In this document: in pieces, positions 54,557-62,295 of the stretch | Position numbering within the stretch: the stretch's first letter is position 1 | How the letters are laid out: each line of letters opens with the position of its first letter | Source: Hyphomicrobium_A sp963722495 | GTDB lineage: Bacteria > Pseudomonadota > Alphaproteobacteria > Rhizobiales > Hyphomicrobiaceae | Direction: 5' to 3' | DNA length: 64,000 nucleotides | Assembly (NCBI GenBank): GCA_963722495.1 | Contig: CAVRND010000013.1 | Location: forward strand, 1 to 64,000 | Notes under the pieces: model-generated | The model's database searches: none | What the model saw: only the letters and a program-made list of their open reading frames with translations | Told to the model about the DNA's origin: nothing | Made by a program: the position numbers and the translations under genes

Positions 54557-55153
54557 GCGCGCGCGGGCCTAGCGCCTGCGCCCCTCGCGAAGCCGCGCAA
54601 AAGCGCCGGCACTCGGACGAGCACCACATAGATTTTCGAAGGATGAGGGAATTGGTCGAGTAACTTGACCAGGGCCCGCAACTCCACCCGGCAGCGGGGT
54701 AGTTAGTCCGGGAAAACCACGGACCCTGGTCTAGTAACCAGATGGTTTGTCAAAGAGGGCGTTGACTTCCCGCCTGGTGCCGTGGCTGGTCCGATGCAGC
54801 TTCAACGAGGAGGCCACTCTAGCCGCTGAGACCGAGCCACGATTTTCCCGCGCTATCAGGAAATGCGGCGGACCTGACAGTGCGGAAAACCTGAAATTTG
54901 AATTGTGGGACAAGGCCGCCGCGCGCCCCAACAATTTTGAATTCTATAGACCCCCTCAAGTAAACGGTAATCTGACAGAGGACCTTAGTTAACGCAAGTT
55001 ATGCTTTGACTGTGTTCAAATCATCACGACAATTCGACCGCGCCATGGCAATGCCAAAATTGCATGTGCCACGCGGTCGCGCGAGAGCGGTCCGCCGGCG
55101 CCCCACTCGCAAATCTGAACCACTGATATCGCGAGCTTTTTTTGCGCGCGCGC
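54557..55153. other. Long intergenic stretch between rpmG and pleD
   Basis: About 600 bp without a supported gene. Sequence from about 54890 to 55060 is markedly AT-richer than the window. An open frame at 54747-54992 has no ribosome site or family resemblance. It contains the long-range stem at 54667-54731. It could hold a small RNA, but no known family was recognised. Confidence 0.55.
54667..54731. other. Nested inverted repeat, possible structured RNA or terminator
   Basis: Outer arms GACCAGGG (54667-54674) and CCCTGGTC (54724-54731) pair perfectly, with an inner CCCGG/CCGGG stem. It lies 110 bp past rpmG. No T-run follows either strand, so ordinary intrinsic termination is not obvious. 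Confidence 0.35.
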
Positions 55154-56526
<1,373 letters not shown>

Positions 56527-56549
56527 CTTCGCCTATACGCTGTTACAGT

Positions 56550-56981
56550 CTAGGCGCGCGGTTCGCCGACGAAGCGCTGCACGGTCTCGAGAAAGTTGCC
56601 GACGGAGATGGGCTTTGAAATGTAGGCTTCGCAGCCGCCCGAACGGATGCGCTCCTCATCGCCCTTCATCGCAAACGCGGTGATCGCAACGACGGGGATG
56701 TGACGCAGATCGTCGTCTTCCTTGATCCACTTCGTGACCTCCAGGCCGGAGATCTCTGGAAGTTGGATGTCCATCAGGATCAACGCCGGGCGATGCCGGC
56801 GGGCAAGGTCGAGCGCTTCCAGCCCGCTGCGGGTCTGGATGGTCGCGTAGCCATGCGCAGCGAGGATGTCGTGGAAGAGCTTCATATTGAGCTCATTGTC
56901 CTCGACGATCAGCACCGTCTTGCCGCTCACGCGCGGCACCGGCGTGCGCGTTCCGCTGGTGCTGGTCTCCTGGATGTTCAT
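56550..56981 (-). CDS. divK: DivK single-domain response regulator
   Basis: A 143-residue receiver-only protein: KTVLIVEDNELNMKLFHDIL (acidic pair), LILMDIQLPEISGLEVTKWI (phospho-Asp), VAITAFAMKGDEERIRSGGC and YISKPISVGNFLETVQRF (Lys). This is the DivK signature of the CtrA phosphorelay, which signals to DivL/CckA. An N-terminal extension of about 20 residues precedes the canonical start, so translation may begin later. pleD follows 23 bp downstream. A CtrA-like motif lies upstream. Confidence 0.93.
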   Translation of the reverse strand: MNIQETSTSGTRTPVPRVSGKTVLIVEDNELNMKLFHDILAAHGYATIQTRSGLEALDLARRHRPALILMDIQLPEISGLEVTKWIKEDDDLRHIPVVAITAFAMKGDEERIRSGGCEAYISKPISVGNFLETVQRFVGEPRA

Positions 56982-57060
56982 GATGTTGCAGCTCGCACTC
57001 CCCGGCCCCTTGTGCACCAATTCTTCGGGCTCGACCGGCCGGGAGTGTGCTGCGCAAGGC

Positions 57061-57075
57061 GTAACCAACAGTTAA
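57061..57075 (-). promoter_or_regulatory. CtrA-like box upstream of divK
   Basis: On the plus strand GTAA-N7-TTAA (57061-57075), that is TTAA-N7-TTAC on the minus strand, 7 of 8 bases of the CtrA consensus TTAA-N7-TTAA. It lies 80-95 bp before the divK ATG. Plausible because divK is CtrA-regulated in Caulobacter, but such a short motif occurs by chance. Confidence 0.3.
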
Positions 57076-57152
57076 TGAATGGCCGACCGGCGCGGTAATT
57101 GAACGCGATACGTATAACTTTCGACGTTTAGGTGAATTCGGGGTTGAGGCTA

Positions 57153-57440
57153 ATGCAGAGCGACCGCGCAGAATCGATCGGAGTGTCGGCCCTACTGTTC
57201 CTGGCCGGCGATACGGACCGCCTCGTGCGTTTCCTGACGCTGACTGGATTGGGCCCGGCGGAGCTGCGTGCCGACTCCCACTCGCCGCGCATTCTGGCCG
57301 CAGTGCTCGATCATCTGTTGCAGGACGAAAGTTTGCTGTTGGTTTTCTGTGCCTCGGATGCGGTGCCACCCGAGGACATCGCGCCGGCACGGCGCGTCCT
57401 GGCCGCGATTGCCGGCGAGATGGACGATCCGGAGAACTAG
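57153..57440 (+). CDS. DUF3572 protein
   Basis: A 95-residue helical protein: RAESIGVSALLFLAGDTDRL, VRFLTLTGLGPAELRADSHS and LAAVLDHLLQDESLLLVFCA, the DUF3572 pattern, a family usually found next to divK/pleD in Hyphomicrobiales. ATG 57153 is used; GTG 57132 is possible. Its stop TAG is inside the CTAG that begins the 57437 repeat, so the repeat may have replaced the original 3' end. Function unknown. Confidence 0.8.
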   Translation: MQSDRAESIGVSALLFLAGDTDRLVRFLTLTGLGPAELRADSHSPRILAAVLDHLLQDESLLLVFCASDAVPPEDIAPARRVLAAIAGEMDDPEN

Positions 57441-57603
57441 TGTCCCGATTCCGAAGTTCGCCGGAGCTCGCGGCTGGTTTCGGGAGCGAACTTCGGAATC
57501 ATAAGGGACACTAGAAACATGAACTTGCTAGTGTGATTCAGATCGAGAAATTCGGTCGATCCCTTGCCACTGATGGTGGCGAATTTCTCGATCATCACAC
57601 TAG
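57437..57603. repeat. CTAG-bounded double-hairpin element, copy 1
   Basis: Two long imperfect hairpins in tandem. Hairpin 1: CTAGTGTCCC plus GATTCCGAAGTTCGC (57437-57461) pairs with GCGAACTTCGGAATC, ATAA, GGGACACTAG (57486-57514). Hairpin 2: CTAGTGTGAT plus GATCGAGAAATTCG (57528-57554) pairs with CGAATTTCTCGATC, ATCACACTAG (57580-57603). A second copy lies at 59881-60045. The outer CTAGs supply the stop codons of the flanking convergent genes (TAG 57438-57440; CTA 57600-57602). Confidence 0.95.
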
Positions 57604-58490
57604 CGTTTGACCGGCGCCGGCGGCGCCGTGCCCTCGCACTTCCCTTCCTCGAGGAAGGTCAGCTCCTTGAGCTCGCCACGAATGGCGAAATCGCCGTAGT
57701 CGATGTAAAGGCGCGACGACACGCCGTTCTCGTAGAACCGGAACGACAGCTCGTAAGTCGGCAGCGCGTCGAGTCGCGTCGGACCGGGCTCGAAATAGCC
57801 GATGGCAATGGGCCAGGACGTGAGACCATTGAGCTTGTCGACGTTGGCGACCTTGGCCGGCATCGCCACGCTGCCTGGATCGGCGCGCGGTCCGATGACC
57901 GCGCTCGTTTCGTAGAACTTCTCGCCCCTGTCGGAGCCGTCGTACAGATTGGCTGTGAATTGGCTGTGCCCGGCGCGTGCCGCCTCGACCAGGGCCAGCG
58001 AATGCTGGATGGGGAAATAGATGTCGGACGGCAGCTTGACCGTCTTCTTTGCCGGCTTGGTCAGCTTGACCTCGGTGAAGGTCGAGCCGTTGCCGGGCCC
58101 CGCGCTGCCCTGCGAAGCTTCCGACAGCTTCTGGTTCTCATACTGGCTGGAGGCGAACCGCAGGCGGTGCGTGGCCAGCTCCTCGAAGCTCGAGGTGCGC
58201 AGGTCGTTGACCTGAGCGACGCCTTCCTGATTGGTCATGCGGGTGACAAAGCGCATGTTTTGCGCGTACTCGCCGCAGGTGGTGCCGGTCATTTCATAGA
58301 CCATGCGCCCGCTCATATCGGCGACACCCGAGCCCGGCGTCGCATGGTCGAAGGTGATGTCGTACACGGCACGATGCGGACGGAACTGAACCGCGCTCCC
58401 GCCCACTTGCGCGTGCGAGTTGCTGATAGGCGTGACGAGCGCAGCGGCGCTGATCGCAACTGCAGCAAAGACCTTGGCTAACTGGGACAT
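57600..58490 (-). CDS. eipB: EipB-type envelope integrity protein (DUF1849)
   Basis: A 296-residue periplasmic protein: signal peptide (MSQLAKVFAAVAISAAALVT, cleavage near SHA), then the DUF1849 spiral beta-sheet domain: HRAVYDITFDHATPGSGVAD, GRMVYEMTGTTCGEYAQNMR, RLRFASSQYENQKLSEASQG, LPSDIYFPIQHSLALVEAAR and PTYELSFRFYENGVSSRLYI. Two cysteines (TTCGEY and EGKCEG) match the disulfide described for Brucella EipB, which stabilises the envelope. It ends inside the palindromic repeat. ATG 58490. Confidence 0.9.
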   Translation of the reverse strand: MSQLAKVFAAVAISAAALVTPISNSHAQVGGSAVQFRPHRAVYDITFDHATPGSGVADMSGRMVYEMTGTTCGEYAQNMRFVTRMTNQEGVAQVNDLRTSSFEELATHRLRFASSQYENQKLSEASQGSAGPGNGSTFTEVKLTKPAKKTVKLPSDIYFPIQHSLALVEAARAGHSQFTANLYDGSDRGEKFYETSAVIGPRADPGSVAMPAKVANVDKLNGLTSWPIAIGYFEPGPTRLDALPTYELSFRFYENGVSSRLYIDYGDFAIRGELKELTFLEEGKCEGTAPPAPVKR

Positions 58491-58642
58491 TCTTCCTCTA
58501 GGTCGTTTTGGGCCGCAGCCTAGCCCAGACAGGTTAAGTCCGGATACTGGCCTCGTGGACGCCATTGCCAAGTCGAGGCGCCCCGGTCAAAAAGGCGAGC
58601 TTAAAGCCGGCCCGCCGGCCACCGAGACGGAAGGATAGCAGC

Positions 58643-59110
58643 ATGGACGATAAGGTCGAGGCGCGTCTTGCGACGCTTGGTATCACGCTGCCCAGTGCCC
58701 CGAATCCGGTCGCCAACTACGTGCCCTCCTGCCTTTCCGGCAACCTGCTGTTTATTTCCGGCCAAATCTCCAAGGCCGCCGATGGCACCATAGTCTCGGG
58801 GCGTCTAGGTGGCGGAATGACGGTTGCAGAGGGAAATGCTGCGGCACGCCTTTGCGCACTCAACATCCTGGCCCAGGCGAAGGCAGCGCTCGGCAGCCTC
58901 GACCGTGTTGCACAGATCGTGCGGCTGAACGGATTCGTCAACGCCGCCCCTGAGTTCACCGAGCACCCGCAGGTGCTGAACGGGGCCTCTGACCTCATGG
59001 TTGAGGTGCTCGGCGACAAAGGGCGCCACACGCGCGTCGCCGTCGGGGTATCGAGCCTGCCGCTCGGCTGTGCCGTCGAGGTTGACGCCGTCCTGCTTGT
59101 CGACCGGTGA
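58643..59110 (+). CDS. ridA: RidA/YjgF family protein
   Basis: A 155-residue RidA-like protein of the longer (XTC-like) subgroup: LFISGQISKAADGTIVSGRL, EGNAAARLCALNILAQAKAA, IVRLNGFVNAAPEFTEHPQV and GHHTRVAVGVSSLP-like text (GRHTRVAVGVSSLPLGCAVE). Family members hydrolyse reactive enamines/imines from PLP enzymes. The catalytic Arg is in HTRVAVG. The strong start is ATG 58643 with GAAGGA upstream. The glycerophosphodiesterase gene begins right after, possibly coupled (GTG 59107 overlaps the stop). Confidence 0.9.
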   Translation: MDDKVEARLATLGITLPSAPNPVANYVPSCLSGNLLFISGQISKAADGTIVSGRLGGGMTVAEGNAAARLCALNILAQAKAALGSLDRVAQIVRLNGFVNAAPEFTEHPQVLNGASDLMVEVLGDKGRHTRVAVGVSSLPLGCAVEVDAVLLVDR

Positions 59111-59118
59111 GGGACGCC

Positions 59119-59868
59119 ATGCGCGATCGCTCGGCATTCCTGAGGCCGATCGCGCACCGCGGGCTGCACGACGCCGCGAAGGGCATCATCGAGAATACCG
59201 TCCCCGCCTTCGAGGGCGCGATCGCGTGTGGGTACGGCATAGAATGCGACGTGCGACCTGCCGGCTGCGCGACGCCGATGGTGTTCCACGATCTGACGCT
59301 GGAGCGCCTGATCGAGGCGGAAGGGCCGCTCGCCGCGCATGAGGCGGTGGCGCTGAAGCGCCTTACCTATCGCGGCGCCGGCGGACGCATGATCGACCTC
59401 GCCGACCTTCTGGATCTGGTGGGCGGGCGCGTCCCGCTGCTGATCGAGATCAAGAGCGAGTGGGAGGCGCCTGACGCTCGCTACTTGCAGGCAATCGCCG
59501 ACACCGTCGCCGACTGTCGCGGTCCTGTGGCCTTGATGTCCTTCGACCCCGCGGTGATGGCGGGAATCCGCCAGCTGGCGCCGCACATACCCCGTGGCAT
59601 CGTGTCGGGCCTGTTCGCCGGCGACTGCTGGTGGCGCGGCAAGCTCGGCGCCGAGCGCGCCTACAGCCTAACGCACTTGCTTGAATCTGGGCCGGCGGCT
59701 CCCGATTTCTATGCCTACGATGTCAACGCATTGCCAACGCCGGTCACACGCTTCGTGCGCGAGGTGCTCGGGCTGCCGCTGTTCACCTGGACGGTGCGGA
59801 CCGAGGAGCAGCGCGAGACGGCCGCCCGATGGGCCGATGCACCGATATTCGAGGGATACGAACCCTGA
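59119..59868 (+). CDS. Glycerophosphodiester phosphodiesterase family protein
   Basis: A 249-residue GDPD-fold protein hydrolysing glycerophosphodiesters to glycerol-3-phosphate and an alcohol. Motifs: FLRPIAHRGLHDAAKGIIEN (HRG, EN), GYGIECDV (metal Glu and Asp), PMVFHDLTLERL (HD) and LLIEIKSEWEA (E.K). No signal peptide, so cytosolic, like UgpQ. ATG 59119 is preferred; GTG 59107 overlaps the ridA stop. The order ridA-GDPD-FemAB-like-HIT is typical of Hyphomicrobiales. Confidence 0.9.
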   Translation: MRDRSAFLRPIAHRGLHDAAKGIIENTVPAFEGAIACGYGIECDVRPAGCATPMVFHDLTLERLIEAEGPLAAHEAVALKRLTYRGAGGRMIDLADLLDLVGGRVPLLIEIKSEWEAPDARYLQAIADTVADCRGPVALMSFDPAVMAGIRQLAPHIPRGIVSGLFAGDCWWRGKLGAERAYSLTHLLESGPAAPDFYAYDVNALPTPVTRFVREVLGLPLFTWTVRTEEQRETAARWADAPIFEGYEP

Positions 59869-59880
59869 GCCGCGCTTGAG

Positions 59881-60045
59881 CTAGTGTCCCGATTCCGAAG
59901 TTCGCCGGAACTCGCGGCTGGTCTCGGGAGCGAACTTCGAAATCATAAGGGACACTAGAAACATGGACTTGCTAGTGTGATTCAGATCGAGAAATTCGCT
60001 CACCCTTGCCGCTGAGTATGGCGAATTTCTCGATCATCACACTAG
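59881..60045. repeat. CTAG-bounded double-hairpin element, copy 2
   Basis: Nearly identical to 57437-57603, same orientation. Both hairpins are kept, with a few substitutions and a 2-bp length difference in the second loop. It begins at CTAG 59881 and ends at CTAG 60042-60045, 10 bp before the next reading frame. No coding sequence. Confidence 0.95.
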
Positions 60046-60054
60046 AGTTGCGCG

Positions 60055-61275
60055 GTGTTGCAGCCAGAGAGCAAGCGTTCGCCGATGCAGGTGGAAGAGG
60101 GTGAGGAGCGGAGGGCCGTCGCCAGCATCGTGGCGCGCATCGCCGATATCGACCCCGAAGCCTGGGACGCGTGCGCCAATCCCGATGCCGCGACGTTCAA
60201 TCCGTTCATAGCCCATGCGTTCCTCAACGCGCTGGAGGCGTCCGGCAGCGTCGGGGAGCGCCATACCGGTTGGATCCCGCAGCACATCACCGTCGATGAC
60301 GGCGAGGGCGGCATCGCCGCCTGCGCGCCGTGCTACGTGAAGCTCAACAGCTCCGGCGAGTACGTGTTCGATCACTCCTGGGCAGCGGCCTACGAGCACG
60401 CCGGCGGGCGCTATTATCCCAAGCTGCAGATCGCCGTGCCGTTCACGCCCGTGCCGGGGCGTCGCATGCTGGCGCGGCCCGGCCCGGACGAGGCCTACTA
60501 CACCAATGTGCTCGCCGCCGCCGCCGCGGAGCTGTGCGATCGGCTCGGCGCCTCCTCGGTGCACGCGACGTTCCTCAGCGAGCCGGAATGGAAGGCGCTC
60601 GGTGCGCGCGGCTACCTGCTGCGCAACGACCAGCAGTTCCATTGGCGCAACGAAGGCTATGTGGCCTTCGAGGATTTCCTCGGCGGCCTCGCCTCGCGCA
60701 AGCGCAAGGCGGTGCGCAAGGAGCGCGAGCAAGCGGTCAGCGGCGACCTCGTCATCGAGCGGATCAGCGGTGCCGACATCAAGGAAAAGCACTGGGACGC
60801 GTTCTTCGACTTCTACACCGACACCGGCAGCCGCAAATGGGGGCGGCCGTATCTCAACCGGCGCTTCTTTTCCTTGCTTGGTGCGTCGATGGCCGACCGC
60901 TGCCTGCTCATCATGGCCAGGCGCGGGCGCCGCTACGTTGCGGGGGCGCTCAATCTCATCGGCGGCGATTGCCTCTACGGCCGCTACTGGGGCTCGGTCG
61001 AGCATCACCCGTACCTGCACTTCGAGGTCTGCTACTATCAGGCCATCGACTACGCCATCGAGCATGGGCTCGCGCGTGTCGAAGCGGGCGCGCAGGGCGA
61101 GCACAAGCTGGCGCGCGGCTACATGCCGACGACAACCTACTCGGCGCATTGGATTGCCGATCCGGGGCTGCGGCGCGCCATCGCGCGCTACCTGCAGGAG
61201 GAGCGGGCGGCGGTCGCCGAGAACGTCGCCGCGCTGGCCGAGTACGGCCCCTACCGCAAGGGCGAGCGTTCCTGA
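60055..61275 (+). CDS. FemAB-like GNAT acyltransferase (DUF482 family)
   Basis: A 406-residue cytosolic protein. The N-terminal part (ARIADIDPEAWDACANPDAA, FNPFIAHAFLNALEASGSVG) and tandem GNAT folds: GLASRKRKAVRKEREQAVSG, RKWGRPYLNRRFFSLLGASM, GALNLIGGDCLYGRYWGSVE and the acyl-CoA-like EAGAQGEHKLARGYMPTTTY. This is the 'peptidogalycan biosynthesis/recognition' family PF04339; the amino-acyl or acyl group moved is not known. Start is GTG 60055 or ATG 60085. The upstream repeat ends 10 bp before it, so its promoter may lie within or beyond the repeat. Confidence 0.87.
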   Translation: MLQPESKRSPMQVEEGEERRAVASIVARIADIDPEAWDACANPDAATFNPFIAHAFLNALEASGSVGERHTGWIPQHITVDDGEGGIAACAPCYVKLNSSGEYVFDHSWAAAYEHAGGRYYPKLQIAVPFTPVPGRRMLARPGPDEAYYTNVLAAAAAELCDRLGASSVHATFLSEPEWKALGARGYLLRNDQQFHWRNEGYVAFEDFLGGLASRKRKAVRKEREQAVSGDLVIERISGADIKEKHWDAFFDFYTDTGSRKWGRPYLNRRFFSLLGASMADRCLLIMARRGRRYVAGALNLIGGDCLYGRYWGSVEHHPYLHFEVCYYQAIDYAIEHGLARVEAGAQGEHKLARGYMPTTTYSAHWIADPGLRRAIARYLQEERAAVAENVAALAEYGPYRKGERS

Positions 61276-61356
61276 GCTGCGCGCGCGCAGCTTGACGGCG
61301 CAAGTGGCGGACCGTTTAACAAGGCGCTCCGCATGGACGGTGAGCCGGAGGCCTCA

Positions 61357-61779
61357 ATGCCCTACGACGACAACAACGTGTTCGCCAAGATCCTGCGCGG
61401 CGATATTCCCTCGAACAAGATCTACGAGGACGACGACGCGCTCGTGTTCATGGATGTCATGCCGCAGGCGCCCGGGCATACGCTCGTCGTGCCCAAGGCG
61501 GCATCGCGCAACCTGCTCGATGCCGATCCGGCGGTGCTGGCGAAGCTGGCGCCGATCGTGCAGCGCACGGCGCGCGCGGTGAAGGAGGCGTTCGACGCCG
61601 ACGGCGTTACCGTCGTGCAGTTCAACGAGCCGGCCAGCGGGCAGACGGTTTTCCACCTGCACTATCACGTCATCCCGCGCCACGAGGGCGTGCCGCTGAT
61701 GCCGCACAACCGCACCATGGAGAAGCCGGAAGTGCTCGCCGGCCACGCCGACAAGATCCGCAAGGCGCTGAAAGACTGA
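61357..61779 (+). CDS. HIT-family hydrolase
   Basis: A 140-residue histidine-triad nucleotide phosphoramidase of the HinT type: FAKILRGDIPSNKIYEDDDA, MDVMPQAPGHTLVVPKAASR, QFNEPASGQTVFHLHYHVIP (active HxHxH) and an added C-terminus with KPEVLAGHADKIRKALKD. ATG 61357 with GGAG 8 bp upstream. Cytosolic. Confidence 0.95.
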   Translation: MPYDDNNVFAKILRGDIPSNKIYEDDDALVFMDVMPQAPGHTLVVPKAASRNLLDADPAVLAKLAPIVQRTARAVKEAFDADGVTVVQFNEPASGQTVFHLHYHVIPRHEGVPLMPHNRTMEKPEVLAGHADKIRKALKD

Positions 61780-61794
61780 CGCCGGCGAACGAGG

Positions 61795-61817
61795 ATCCTC
61801 GGGACGAGCCCGAGGAT
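61795..61817. terminator. Hairpin between convergent genes
   Basis: A perfect 9-bp stem ATCCTCGGG/CCCGAGGAT with a 5-base loop. It lies between the HIT gene and the small secreted protein gene. Similar GGATCCTCGGG palindromes recur in rhizobial intergenic DNA. No T-run; bidirectional terminator or REP. Confidence 0.6.
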
Positions 61818-61824
61818 GACAGTT

Positions 61825-62118
61825 TCAGCCGGTGCAGGCTTGGAACTTGTCCCACCACACCGGGCTGCCGGTGGCGAGGGCGATGTTGCGCAGGCACGCG
61901 CAGTCGCCATAGCCGCACGCCGCTCTATAGGCGCGGGGGCTGTTGTAATAGCGGACGCCGCCCCTGTAGTAGCGCGGGCTAGCGCTGCGGTAGTGCCGCG
62001 GCGAGGCATAGCCGTCCCGATGCCAGCCGCCGGCCACGACCGGCGAGACCATAGCTGGGGCGAGGGCTGCTGCGCATGCCGCGATCATGGCGGCGCCTAA
62101 CGTTGCCGAGCGCTTCAT
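61825..62118 (-). CDS. Small secreted Tyr/Arg-rich protein
   Basis: A 97-residue product: signal peptide MKRSATLGAAMIAACAAALA (cleavage near VVA), then a basic aromatic segment (RHYRSASPRYYRGGVRYYNS) and a Cys-containing end (CGYGDCACLRNIALATGSPV, QACTG). Proteins with a YRGG-type basic stretch are common in alphaproteobacterial periplasms; no function is assigned. ATG 62118 has AGGAGG 5 bp upstream. Confidence 0.72.
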   Translation of the reverse strand: MKRSATLGAAMIAACAAALAPAMVSPVVAGGWHRDGYASPRHYRSASPRYYRGGVRYYNSPRAYRAACGYGDCACLRNIALATGSPVWWDKFQACTG

Positions 62119-62244
62119 TGAAGCCTCCTGATCTGCTCGCCCATGACTCCCGTGTTGGTAACGCAACGGGGAAAGGCGATGGGTAAAGTTCAGGCCTCAA
62201 TATCGCGCGATCAGGTAAAAAAGCTGCCATCCAGATACAAAAAA

Positions 62245-62269
62245 GGCGCCGGACTTGGGGTCCGGCGCC
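62245..62269 (-). terminator. Intrinsic terminator of clpA
   Basis: A 10-bp stem GGCGCCGGAC/GTCCGGCGCC with a 5-base loop. On the minus strand it is followed by a TTTTTTTG run, 27 bp after the clpA stop. Confidence 0.92.
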
Positions 62270-62295
62270 TTTCGTTGCGGTGCTCGTCGAGCGCG

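Noticed and set aside
54667..54731. Idea that the nested stem is SRP 4.5S RNA or another known RNA
   Set aside because: The conserved GGAAGGAAGCAGC-type loop of SRP RNA is absent, and no other familiar core was found.
54747..54992. 81-residue frame between rpmG and pleD
   Set aside because: Mixed composition, no ribosome site and no recognisable family.
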